From assembly GCA_000497125.2 (NCBI GenBank), contig CM035318.1:1608001-1672000 (forward strand): a stretch of DNA of 64,000 nt, written 5' to 3'. Both the position numbers and the translations under genes were made by a program. Below the pieces are notes generated by a model. The model was not told the DNA's origin. It saw only the letters and a list, made by a program, of their open reading frames with translations, and did no database searches. Positions within the stretch are counted from its first letter, which is position 1. Every line of letters begins with the position of its first letter. Below are positions 36,267-47,844 of the stretch, one piece after another. Source of the DNA: Spironucleus salmonicida (taxonomy: Eukaryota; Fornicata; Diplomonadida; Hexamitidae).

Positions 36267-38408
36267 ATGTAACAAGTTGTCGACGAAGATTGGATACCAG
36301 ATCCCGAAGAAATTTAAGACTATGCTGAGTATATTGGTATTGATGTTGCTAATGAAAAACATTTATTATGGATAGCGGAGGAAGGCCTAAAAGCTCCTCT
36401 ACCTGATAATTGGATAGCGGCCAAGACCGATGATGGTGATGTCTACTATTAAAATACAAAGACAAAAGAATCTTCTTGGGATCATCCATGTGATTCATTA
36501 TATTAAGAGAAGGTGATAGAATAAAGAAAGAAAGGTAGTCAAGTAAAGCCTTAGTAATCTAAAGTTCAAGATATTAAAAAAGATGAAGTAAAGCAAGTAT
36601 AATCATAAAAACCGATAGTAGCTGAGATTCCACCTTTCAATATCATATAAAGAAATAGAGCTCCTTCGCCTGAGTCAAAAATTGGATTTATTGATGCTCC
36701 TGAAGTAGATATGGAAAATATTAAATATTCAGCAAACTCTGTTGCAACTAATTTACAAATAGATTTTTCTAATGAAATTTTGAAGATTACAAATGCCCAT
36801 GCTGAAGAAATTAAGATAATTTTAAAGTAGTAATCTAATGAAATTTCTTAGCTTAATAGAGATCATTAATAGAAAATATAGCAATTGGAAAATGATAATA
36901 CAAGAGAAGTAAGATAGATTAGAAATAAACACGATGAAGAAATAATGTCTTTGAAAAAATAACTTAATTAAGAGTGGATAGAAGTTTAGCATGAAGTTAG
37001 GAAAACATAGTTTTAAGACCATGGATAACCAGATATTTACAACTAGGAGTTAGCAAAAAGTCAAACATTAATTGCAGCATAAAAAATTTAAGTAGCAGAT
37101 GCCGATAAATAAGTATCTGATAAAAAAAGAGAATTGGGACAATTATAACTAGATATTGAACAGCTCACTGATCGGATAACATACGCCACAGATTAAAAAA
37201 CTAGATTGATATAAGAACTTGAGTAGTTAAGTCATGAGAATATGTAAACTAAATAAAAATTGAATTAACAAGTCGATGAAAAAATGAAAAAATTATAATA
37301 AAATTAAACAAGTTCTAACAATAATGTTTATGATGTATCTAGCTAAGAAAATATTAGATTAAAAAGACAGATATAGGAGATTTATGATGCTTATGAGAAA
37401 TTAAAAAATAAAGTAAAAACAGGACATCAACCATCAGATTAAGGCACTAACAATAAATTGTAATCTTATATTTCTGTTGATGCATTTTCTTAATTAGCAA
37501 ATACAATCATTTACACACTACCAGATCCTTTTAGAACGCGACTATTATTTATGAAATATATAGTTTTGTTATTATCTAATGGATTGAGTTCTATAAAACA
37601 TTAAATAGATTTGTAAATTAAATCCATTGAAGCTAAAAGATCTTCATTTACAGCTGAATAATAGCTCTATTAACATTCAGAAGACAAAAATATTTTATAG
37701 AAATTATATAAATAAAGAAAATAAATTGATACAGATTCTTAAATTGTAAATTAAAAAGTTAATGATTTTAGGAAATCTCAAGAATTTTTAAAGCAATATC
37801 GTTCATTTTTGAATTCAGCTGTTAAATTTATAAGCATATTATCTAAAGGCTCATAAATTATAGAGTTATGTACAGAGTTTTATCAATAGACATCAACATC
37901 ATCATTTACAGAATTATTTAACTTTGCTGTTGATGGAGAAGAAGCTTGGATATTTCCTCCTTTATAGTAAATTGATCAAACAAGTAGAATTGAACCATAA
38001 CTTGAAAATATTAGAAATTAGGTTATATCTCTTTTATCAAATGAAGACAAGCGTACATTATAAGTTATTTCAGATAGTATGATTAGTTGTAAAATTTCAT
38101 CTAATTTAGAAAACTCTAGTATATTTGGTATAATTTCATCATTTGCTGATTCTAGTAATATTAATATTGAATACATTAATACTAAATATATGCTATATAA
38201 GTATTAAGAAGTTCCTGAGATATTAGCTAATATTGGGATTAAATAAGGTATTTTCTCAACAAAATAAGAGAATAACAATTAAGTATGTTCACAGGATAAT
38301 AAATTAATAAATAAAACTGAACAGTTGTCAAATTAACATCTTCTTATAGATTAAGTTGTGCGATAAAATGATGAATGGTTAAATACTTTTAAGAAAACAA
38401 TGAAATGA
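36267..38408 (+). CDS. CEP164: CEP164-like protein with N-terminal WW domain, 713 aa
   Basis: The first 80 residues match the CEP164 head: IPDPEEIQDYAEYIGIDV, HLLWIAEEGLKAPLPDNW and DGDVYYQNTKTKESSWDHPC, the last a WW domain with both tryptophans in the CEP164-specific setting (GD-x-YY...WDHPCD). CEP164 sits on centriole distal appendages and recruits TTBK2 and vesicle-docking factors to start cilium growth. The remaining 600 residues are coiled coil with Q-rich gaps, as in the family, but shorter than in vertebrates. ATG context is TATTAAAATG. TAA/TAG make up most Gln. Confidence 0.85.
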
Positions 38409-38442
38409 GTTATTATATTATATTTTTATATTTGTTATTAAA

Positions 38443-39453
38443 ATGTCTTATCATGAACCATTTTTATTTAGATTTAATAAGCACATCATATAAGTTGATA
38501 ATTTCACTATCCAAATTAAAAATACTATTAAATTTTTAACACACTATCACACTGATCACTTTCAAGGGATAAATTTAAACGATCATGTTTATTGTTCTTA
38601 AATAACAGCTCAGTTGTTGCTTGCTAACAAAAAAGCTAAGCCAATAATTCTTAATTCCCCAATTGATTTAAATGGATTATTAATTACTCCAATATCAGCA
38701 AACCATTGTCCAGGCTCAGTAATGTTTTTATTTGAAGAATTATAAACACGAAAGATAGTTCTATTTACAGGAGACTTTAAATATGATTTGAATTAAAGTT
38801 TATGCATATGCTGGGGGATATTACAAGGCCTTATTGATATTTTAATTTTAGATACTACTTATATTTAGTAAAAATAATTTATTTCGTAATAGTATGCCAT
38901 TATACAGGGAGTTAATTATTTAAGATAACATTTTAACCATGATAATGATAAAATACTTTTTAATTCTTATATTGTAGGAAAGGAGAGGATATTATTGGCA
39001 ATTGCATCTGCCCTAGATATTAAATTTTATGCAACAAATAAAAAAAGAAATTAATCACTGAAAATAATTTTTTCTGACAAATTTTCAGATTTTTTCACTG
39101 AGGAGGATAATAATTTGGGGACTATAATCATTGCAAAATCAGATTCCTAGAAAAAATAATATTTCTCTAAATATTCGAAATTTAATAAAATTTTTATGAT
39201 TGAACCCACAGGATGGGTTAAAAAATTTACAACTTATCAGGATAAAAATTATCCATAAATTATTCATATTCATATACCATATACTGAGCATTGTGATAGT
39301 CAAGAGTTAAAAAATTTTGTAAATATGATTAAACCTAAATAGATTATTAGTATATTAGCTAAAAATATGTACCATAATAATAAAATTATTTAATAGTTAT
39401 CTACATAGTCTTATTAAAGTGCATCAATTTCATCTTCTATCAATTATATTTGA
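38443..39453 (+). CDS. SNM1/DCLRE1-like metallo-beta-lactamase nuclease, 336 aa
   Basis: Metallo-beta-lactamase/beta-CASP motifs appear in order: THYHTDHFQG (HxHxDH), ISANHCPGSVMFLFE (the SNM1-type HCPGS loop), VLFTGDFKYD, ILDTTY and, near the end, HIPYTEHCDSQELKNFV, the typical PYSEHS-like motif. The N-terminus PFLFRFNKHIIQVDNF is the usual first strand. SNM1 enzymes are 5' exonucleases in crosslink repair and telomere or end processing. At 336 residues this is a bare catalytic core like the plant or yeast short forms. It begins 34 bases after the CEP164-like gene. Confidence 0.9.
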
Positions 39454-39530
39454 ATATCGTATACCAAATTTTTAGTTAGCACTGTTAAACTCCTAGATTT
39501 AATTATATTATAATATTCTCAATTATACTA

Positions 39531-40952
39531 TCACTTTTCTAAATTCAAACAAAAGAATAACCCTAACATTGAAAATATAATACAGCAACTATAAGATATT
39601 TATACTCCAAAAATAAGAATGTGTAATATATTTCCTATTTGATTATTTTTTTCGGTTTATTTTGAATAAATTTATTCTGCTAATTGTTATAAAGCAAGTG
39701 ATAGCGCCATTCCTATAGATAATGATAATTTATTAAAATAACTTAAACATGAAGCGACTATTGATTTATGTTCTATTTAAGTTTTTAAAGTATTATGACT
39801 CATAATAGCAAGCTATATTTGCAAATAATATAGTGAACTTAATATATGAAGAATTTCAATTAGCCAAATTTAACAATAATATTTCAAGGAAATAACACTT
39901 ATTACTTGATTAATTAATAAAAGACTTGATCCACAGAGTATTATACATTTAAGTTAATAACGTTTAACTATTTTTGAAATAATCTGAGCCAACGCCAAAT
40001 TTATAATCTTATTTATAGAAATTAATATACCATTTTCTATTATTGTTAGCTAAAAAATTTATCTCCATATAATAGGATATTAAAAAAATTCAGCAGCTAT
40101 TGAAACAGACAGTAAAAATTATATAAACACAAAAGAATATTTTTTAATAAAATATTAAATTGAAAACAAATTATTAGATGAGTTCTAATATAATTATATA
40201 AATACAATGATAGAGAGTGTGCCTAATACAATTATTACCAATGATACTAACATATATTGAATTTTATTTAATAAAGTTAATCCTGATATAAATAGAGTTG
40301 TTCCTAGTGGAATAAAAAGTAATATATGCTAATTTGTGACTTCCAATTTATTATATGTTATTTTCTAAGCTATCAATAATGTAACATAAATTGTGTGTAT
40401 TATACTAACTGAAGATATTGTCAAATAAATATACTAAAGTCCATAGTATTAAAGAATAAAAGGAAAGAGTAGACTTGATATTATTTCACTTGCAGAAAGG
40501 ATAGTTACGGAAAAAGTTATAGCCTTCGGAATAAACTGAATGTCTATTAAATTTCTAATTAATGGAGTTGTGCCTACTAGTAAAAACGATGAGCTTATAC
40601 CCTGAATAATTCTTAGTACGATAATTATTAAAAAATTTGAATTAAAAATTGTGCATAGGATCATAGATATACATAAAACCCATGTACTAAATAAATATAG
40701 GGTCTATACTCCAAATACTTACTAAAAACTATTAAAATATACTGTAAAGCTACATATACTTATAATATCTATATGCTATAGTAATTAAATTTAATTTAAC
40801 GAAACTTCATAATACTTTGCGATAAAAATTGAATTGTTGATGAAGCAATTTTGAATAACTAGAAAATATATTTGTGGAGGTGCTATAATAAGCAATGCTG
40901 TCAATATAGGGCTTGTTCGTAATGTTTATAAATATTTGCGTTAAAAATTCAT
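39531..40952 (-). CDS. Major facilitator superfamily (MFS) transporter, 473 aa
   Basis: ATG (40950-40952, CTTTTAAATG) to TGA (39531-39533). The protein is hydrophobic throughout with about 12 membrane helices. Helix 4-5 region shows IIIVLRIIQGISSSFLLVGT, like the MFS 'RxxQGxG' motif, followed by TPLIRNLIDIQFIPKAITF in place of the (D/G)R-rich loop. Substrate cannot be told. Gln, Ile and Leu dominate, as expected from AT-rich membrane-protein codons. It converges with the SNM1-like gene over 77 bases and is divergent from the 827-aa gene. Confidence 0.75.
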
Positions 40953-41052
40953 TTAAAAGAGTCATACTAATATATTTTATACTAAACATATATTTAACTT
41001 TCAAATAAAATTATAATTCTTATATAATAATAAATAAGGTATATGTTAACTA

Positions 41053-43536
41053 ATGTTTGAAGTATCAAAATATGTTAAACAATTGGGCAACTTTTAGTCA
41101 ATTGAATCACTTGATTAATTTCTATACGAGTAACATGAAAAGACATAGATTCAGTAAAATCTCAATTAACAAATTAATTAAAATCTTATTAATTTCTAAC
41201 TCTTATACTCATCTCGTGAACAAATTACCTAACTGCATCCATAATTTAAAAACTAAAATTTTTCTATAGTTAGCGAAAAACTGTAGTCATTAAATTAAAT
41301 TTAGGATTAATTTAAATCCTTTGAAATATAAGAATAAAAATTATAAAGTAATTTAAGTGAAACAAATGCAGATAAAGAGCTATCTAGCATTCTTGACTAT
41401 GACATCAATTTAGCTGTAAAGTTAATTCTTAAATATGAAAATAACTTGGACGAATAGGTTTAATTATCATTGAAAATCGCCAAAACTAAATTTTTTGCTT
41501 AAAATAATATTATGCCACTCTGTTTATTTCAGTAATTACTTAAATCTAAATCACCTTTCACTGAATTTAACGAATTACTTACTAAGAGTCTAAATAATTT
41601 ACGTGCTTTTAGTTTTGAGGAGAATTAATTTTTAAAATAAATGTAGTAACTTGACTAAGTACTGATTGATGAAAATCATCTGAAAATTGTATAATAAATG
41701 TTATTTATTGAGATATATATTGGAGAGATAATTATTATTTTGTTAATAATTCGTTAACTTACCAAGTAATATGTTGAACTTATGGAAACTATAATGTAGA
41801 AAAAATTTGTTAACCTTGACGATATTATATCTTCATTAACATAGTAATTTGACTTAGAAAGCTTTGAATAAATTAATAGAACTAGCTTCAGTGGTATATT
41901 CTTTAATAGTTATTAGTTTAATTAAAAAATTTAAACATAAATCAATATGTTTAAGGATATGTTTGCAAAGTAATATTTTAATATATTAAATATTTTGTAA
42001 ATTATAATTAATAATACAGATTAGTTAAATATTGATTAAGCAAATAAAGTATAATTTTAGCTTTCAACCTAAGCTATTCTTTAATATTTATTAGATTTTA
42101 TAGTACCGTTTATATAATAGGATGATTTAATCTTAAATGAATTTATGCTGTTAAATTTGTGTAAAATTAATTAATTTATTTGTTAAAATAGTAGGTATTA
42201 TATTATATTCAAAACCTAGATCGAGGAACTGTAATAAAAAGTAATAAATAAAATTGCAATTCAAACATCTAATATCATCATAGCATCTTCATATTTTTAT
42301 TACTAATTTCCTTAGTTATCAATTAATGATATCAAAAATATAAACATGAATCAGATAGATTTCATATACTTATTATAGATTTAAAAACTATAAAAGACAT
42401 CTGATTTATCTATATAAGTTTAATTTTTAATCATTGGTATTGAGTAATTAGCAAAATTTTCTGAATCCTGTAATAATATGTAGTCAAATAATGTTTATAC
42501 CTTGCTATAATAATCATACGTTAGCATTTTTAACATTTTTTTAGTGTAAGTAGAAATAATTGTTTAGCATTACCATTTGTATCATAGTTAGCTTAGAATA
42601 GCTTACGATATTAATTAAAAAAACATAATATAAAACATAATTGATTTAAATTTTTCAAAATCATATATACCTAAAGAATCATTATTTTTTAAGATAATTT
42701 TAGTTGATTTAGAAATACTTTTTACCTTTGTTTTTCCACTAACATGCATAATTTATTGTTAAGCATTTAATTTAAGAATTAAATAGTAATTTTAGTCTTA
42801 TTACTAATAATTTGCTAATTTTTAAATCTAAGATATTATATAACATTTTCTAACTATAACTTAAAATTTCTTCAAATCTACAGAGTTTATACCTAGCAAA
42901 TAAATTTCAAGCCTTATGGGTTAATAAGTCAATAATTTATTTTTAGCAAATCAGGGTTAGTTCAATTAACAGTCTTTGATTTAACCATATGACGAAATTT
43001 ATAATACGTCTCTAGTAATATTGACCAAATAATTTGAGTATACAACATTATAGGTAAGCATAATGCATTCTAATAGTGTTATATTAAAATTAGGAGACTT
43101 TACAAGATCATTTGTAAAAAGAGTTAAATAGACTCCAGATTTAACTGTATCTAATAGATAATTTTCTAATTTTACTAGTATATTTTCTTAATTACATGAA
43201 GGACTCACAAAAGAGGTTGAACGTTGGATAGGGTTACGGGATTTAACTATAATAATTAATCAAATTTCTGGTTTTAAGTTTACTAACTAAAATGATTTAT
43301 CATCAGCGATTACAGGTAATATCCCAATAGGTCCATGGTCAGAACCATAGATTGTTGTTTTTGAAATAATAATCGGTGTTTTATGTAATATTTATTCGTT
43401 TGAGAGTACTCTTCATTGTCTTGTAAAAAGAGACAATGGGAGAATAGAGTAATATAATCCTGAAATTATTAACAAGTAGATATGCATACTAATAATATAA
43501 GAAATAGTTAAATATCTTAAAGGATTTTAAGAGTGA
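41053..43536 (+). CDS. Hypothetical large protein, 827 aa
   Basis: A single TGA-free frame of 828 codons starts at ATG 41053 (MFEVSKYVKQLGNFQSIESL). It would be shattered under the standard code by dozens of TAA/TAG. The protein is mostly helical, low in Gly and Pro and rich in Ile, Lys, Asn, Gln and Phe. The C-terminal 150 residues are the most ordered (EVERWIGLRDLTIIINQISG, SAITGNIPIGPWSEPQIVVF). No domain is recognised; a tethering-complex or nuclear-pore-like helical solenoid is possible but unproven. Confidence 0.75.
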
Positions 43537-43587
43537 AATAAATATTAAAATTATATACTAGTAAAATCAATATATTCCACTTTAAAT

Positions 43588-44283
43588 ATGAGTTTTTCAG
43601 AAGACGAAATATTAGTTCCTTAAGTCGTTCCTTATATGTCTGAAACTGATGATTTACCTATTTAAAAATAGTTTTACGCACATAAGACTAGATATTTTGA
43701 TTTATGTCGCCTGTGTAATGGTAATCATTCAGAATAACGATGCCCATTACGTTCTGCATTGAAATGCTATCTATGTGGCGAGGCTCATCCTATCCATAAA
43801 TGTAGTTTAAATTAGTAATGCCCAATTTGTTTGCAAAATAAAAAAAAGTGTCATTGTGGTTTTCCTAAATAAATTTCTTCTTTAAGGACATTTGTTCCTA
43901 GATGTTGGAAATGTGATGGTGGGCACCCGGCTATTTTATGTCCATATTAAGGTGTAAGTTTGTGTTGTTCTTGTGGTGGTAGGCATGATTTAAAGGATTG
44001 TAAGAAACGGGATATTATAGGATATGTTGAGCTTAAATAAAATGAGATTAGACTACTTAGCAATCAATATAACATGAAGAGAGGAGGGGGAGGAAATTTT
44101 GATAATTCGTTCACAAGAGGAAATACTAGATTCTAAGAGCCTCCATAGAAGTATATTTTATAAAAAGATGCAACTTCAAATTTTTAATAATATGTGTAAA
44201 GCTAAAAGTCAAATAAATAAACAGGGGGATAACATCAAGTCAAAATTAGTTAAAATTAATATTAAAAAAGGGTGTAAAAGTGA
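43588..44283 (+). CDS. CCHC zinc-knuckle protein, 231 aa
   Basis: Several cysteine-rich knuckles are packed in residues 35-150: LCRLCNGNHSEQRCP, CYLCGEAHPIHKC, CPICLQNKKKCHCG, CWKCDGGHPAILCP and CCSCGGRHDLKDC. Most fit C-x2-C-x3/4-H-x4/5-C, the zinc knuckle that binds single-stranded RNA or DNA (as in AIR1/2 of the TRAMP complex, or CNBP). The C-terminal 80 residues are basic and Gly/Gln-rich (NMKRGGGGNFDNSFTRGN), an RGG-like RNA-binding tail. An RNA-processing role is inferred. Its stop is 7 bases from that of the convergent GT3 gene. Confidence 0.85.
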
Positions 44284-44290
44284 TAAATCA

Positions 44291-46258
44291 TCATTTCATA
44301 GAAGCAAAGTCATATGCTTTAACATAGTCTTTAATCATAATCTTCCAATCTATCTCGTGAGAATTTCTAGTCATGGTATTTCTAAGCTAAATACGTTCAT
44401 ACATATTCAATTTAAGATAATCGATAATTATTTCATAAAGCTGTTGAGTCTACTAAACTTTAGTCAAGTTTTATCTGTCTAAAACCTAAACACCATAATG
44501 GCAATTCAGCCATTTTTATGATTTCATTTTTTAAAAATCCTCCTGAGAGACATTCATCAACATTGCCTATTAAAGAGAAGGAACAGATTGAGAATGTAAT
44601 TAACTCTCAATCTGTTTTTAAGATTCCGATTTAGTAACATCTAAGTTTTAAATAAATGAACCGAAACCTTAAGTAGAAGATACAATTGATGCAGTACCAT
44701 TACAAATGCATTCTGGAACCTTATAAGAGAATGGCTTATATAGCCCTGCAAATACCCCAATATGAGCACCACGAACAAATTCTTTAAAGTCAAGACCAAT
44801 AACAGAGGTAGTAGTTAATTTTTCAGGTATCCATATAATTTTCGCATAATCATCTATTGCGTTATTGATTCCAGCTTATTGCAATTTTTTAAGTAAGGGA
44901 TGAGTATCTTCTATCTCATGTGTAACTATCGGTGCATTAGCTCTTAATGTAGCCAAAGACTATTAAATATTTTAAATGAGTAGTAACTCTTTATTGTCAC
45001 ATAGATCTTTCATTTTAATATCATTAAAACTTGTTTTGTTAGTTTTGCATATACTTCTTATTAGATTCGCATGAATTTATTTTTTAACTTTTGCTAATTA
45101 TTCTTCTGCCTCTTTCATTAGACTAGTCTTCCTTAGCATTTCGATATTGAGACCTTTATGCTTAGCTTCGTGCAGTATAAGACAAATAACAGATCTCCCT
45201 TTCAACTATGGATACTATTCTATAAATTATGGATCTTTTACCTACTTATTTAAAAGAGCTATAGCATCTATAAATAATTCAAAACCATCGTTCTCATAAT
45301 CTTTGCCTGCTGTAAATACTATGGAGGTTCTATCAAGATTTACTTACCCATAAAATGCTGTCTTAACGAATTTCATAATTTATTATTTAGTAAACTTATG
45401 TGTAAAGTTCAATTAAGTATCATCTAGCTCGCCTTTTTATGCCAGTGAATCTATGCCAGTATATAGATAAATTTCTGGGCGTTTTCCATAAATTTTATCA
45501 CATTCTGCTGTGAGAGATTATGTAATTGCAGTAAATAAGTTGGTTGTAGTAATTAATTATTTTTCAATAATTAATTCTTTATAAACACCAGCCTTTTTAG
45601 CTTCTAAACTAGGATCTAAACTATTATTTTTCTGATATTGCTTACCCAAACAAGATTCATGTATAGTATACATAAATTTAACTCTATTTTTATCAAAAGC
45701 AGAAATAGAATGATTAACTATAGAAAATGCAGAGGTTTAGCTTTAGAATAAAAGCTAGAATAATCCTGATTGCCAATCATGATAATGAATTATAACTTTT
45801 TCAGCATTTTTGCAATGATAAAGTGCAAAAAAGCTGCAAAAAGCCCATGATAAAGCAGATGAAACCACTTCGGTATCATCAAACTTAATTTAATTATTCA
45901 TAATAATGTTCAGTTATTTTTGAACAATATCCAATAAAGAAGTGTCTGCTTATGGCAGCATGATAACTGGTGCCATATTTGCTGATATCCAGTGACCATA
46001 GAGAACGCTCTGATGAGGAAGCTTAAAAATATTTTCAAAATTAAGTAATAATTAGTCCCAATAGTGCTCTCTTTTATTAATAAACTGGTTAGAGCACTTC
46101 ACATCTAATTGGTCTTTATAAAAACCAATCATTAAATAGTGGTCCCCTAGTAAGCTGACGATCTCTTGTGCTTTAGTTTTTAGTGTACGGTGAATGTTAT
46201 AGTTTATGTCAAAAATAACATCATGTGATACCTCCAAAATAAATTTAGATAGGTCCAT
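44291..46258 (-). CDS. Glycogen-synthase-like (GT3) protein, probably catalytically altered, 655 aa
   Basis: The order of segments follows eukaryotic glycogen synthase (GT3): a start with EVSHDVIFDINYNIHRTLKTKA and DHYLMIGFYKDQ, YGHWISANMAPVIMLP, IHYHDWQSGLFQLL, FYGQVNLDRTSIVFTAGKDY, then IIWIPEKLTTTSVIGLDF, KEFVRGAHIGVFAGLYKPFS and the C-terminal YEIIIDYLKLNMYERIQLR followed by EIDWKIMIKDYVKAY. Two hallmark sites differ. The GGI of the UDP-glucose loop (V-GGIYTV) reads DINYNI, and the E-x7-E motif (YEPWGYTPAE) reads YKPFSYKVPE, so its first Glu is Lys. I infer a non-catalytic or re-purposed paralogue. Frame is intact, so this is not a pseudogene. Confidence 0.85.
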
Positions 46259-46383
46259 TTGTTGGAATGGTGATTTAGTTTCGCTTAATATAATATTATT
46301 ATATATTATTATTCTAGTATAAAGGATTAGTTACTAAGACTTAAAACTAAGGTGAAATTAAAAGAAATATAAAAATATCGCAA

Positions 46384-47844
46384 TCATCTTACTTTTTTCT
46401 ACCTTCCTCCGTTGTCCTTACTATACTTGGCCTTCACAAAGCCCTCGTCTTCGGTGCTAAGCTGGGTGAAGAAGTTAGCGACATATCCGGTGCTCAGAGG
46501 ACCTATCATAACAGGGTGGGTTCGGTTTGGCAATATCTGCTGCTGCACTGCATGACATTTGAGAGCACCGAACCTGATGCCGTTCCTCTGCGTCACCACG
46601 AAGTTGCCCACCTCCTCGAGCGCGGGAAGTGTCTCTGCAAAAACAGATACTGGGGCTCCCGAGTTGGCAATGGGAATGAAGGCCTTCACCGCGGGGAGGG
46701 GGCGCGATTTAGCGGCGATGATGATGCTGTCGAAGGCAAATTTCTTATCGGAGAAGTCCGCATAACAGAGCATGGGTACTAGGTCTGCCTTCTGCACATT
46801 ATGCAGCTTCCCGTCCACTATGCACAGCCTGCTCACGCGGCCCAGGGCGGTGCCGTTAACCCCGTAGTATGCCAGTCTTCTCTCTACCCAGAAGATAAAG
46901 TCGAGGTCCAGCTCCTTGGTGATTGTGTCGCTAGTGATCATCGGCACCTCGCTTGTGAATATCTGCTTGCTGTTGGGGTCTGGAAACACGCCCAAGTTGT
47001 CCAAGAACTGGTCGTCCTGGCTCAAGAACCGCCACAGGTTGCAGTGGAATACCACCGGCGTGGTGGGCCATCTAGCGCCGTCCTCGTGAGCAGCCCTATG
47101 GGGTAGCAGGTTGCAGTCGATCAGGGTGTCCTTCAGCTAGCTGGCGGAGTGGTCTCCTGCGCACAGCACACAACTCTCAGAGTAGTGTGGGATGTTCGAG
47201 TTTTTGATAAAGTCGACGAATAGCTGCTTAATGTTAGCCTGGAGATCGCGCAACTTCACCGCGTCAAACTCGCTCCCAATGAGCTTGATGAGATCAACAC
47301 ACTCCTACTCGAAGTCGCACTTGACGTTTTGCTTTAAGGGGTCTATCTGAAGCTTCTCGCATACCGCACCTACCACGACGCCATCGAAATCATCAAATAC
47401 TAATATTTTTGAACGATTTTATACTCTAGATACTGCAGTTTACTCTAATAGCACTGCTAAAGATTCCGAATTGAGTAAAAATTAATTCTTTTATGTTGAA
47501 TTAGTAAATTTATAGTCAGTTAATAAACGTGGAGAAGAAATTTAAATTCTGACATGATTGGCTTGTTTTGACCTAGATTTTTATTATTTTTTCAATGTAT
47601 TAAGATCGTCCGTAGTATTCACTGAAGAATGTTGAAAATAGTCGGATGTTAAATAGTCATCAATTAGCTCAAATGGTGTGATTTAACAACATTAACCTGA
47701 AGGAAGATTAAGGATAGATTTCGTATCAATTTAAACAGAATTTAAAGATATAGGCTTATTTGGATCTACTTTCGTTAAATATGATGAATCATTTTTAAAA
47801 TCCAATAAAACAGTATCAAATGGAGATATGTGGAAATTCGACAT
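46384..47844 (-). CDS. Hypothetical chimeric protein containing GC-rich cassette copy 2, 486 aa
   Basis: A clean frame of 487 codons runs from ATG (47842-47844, ATTTTAATAATG) to TGA (46384-46386). Residues 1-152 are AT-rich, host-like and mostly disordered (MSNFHISPFDTVLLDFKN; NVRIQISSPRLL-like stretches). From residue 153 to 478 the codons switch abruptly to the GC-rich cassette, then eight AT-rich residues (GGRQKKVR) end the protein. The cassette part is globular, with DFIFWVERRLAYYGVNG and DKKFAFDSIIIAAKSRPL. I do not recognise the fold. Because start, cassette and stop are in one frame, this copy could be expressed as a fusion; no transcript evidence is available. Confidence 0.65.
46410..47388 (-). 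repeat. GC-rich cassette, copy 2 (979 bp)
   Basis: Same 979-base block as 30164-31142, same orientation, with sharp ends in unrelated flanks. By eye the two copies differ at only three bases, all within 47167-47189 (copy 1: 30921-30943). Flanks show no direct repeats of more than a few bases, so no target-site duplication is evident. In this copy the block sits inside an intact host-code gene. Confidence 0.9.

Noticed and set aside
44291-44527. Separate 78-aa minus-strand gene starting at the internal ATG 44525-44527
   Set aside because: The frame is continuous with the GT3 protein upstream and encodes its conserved C-terminal helices.
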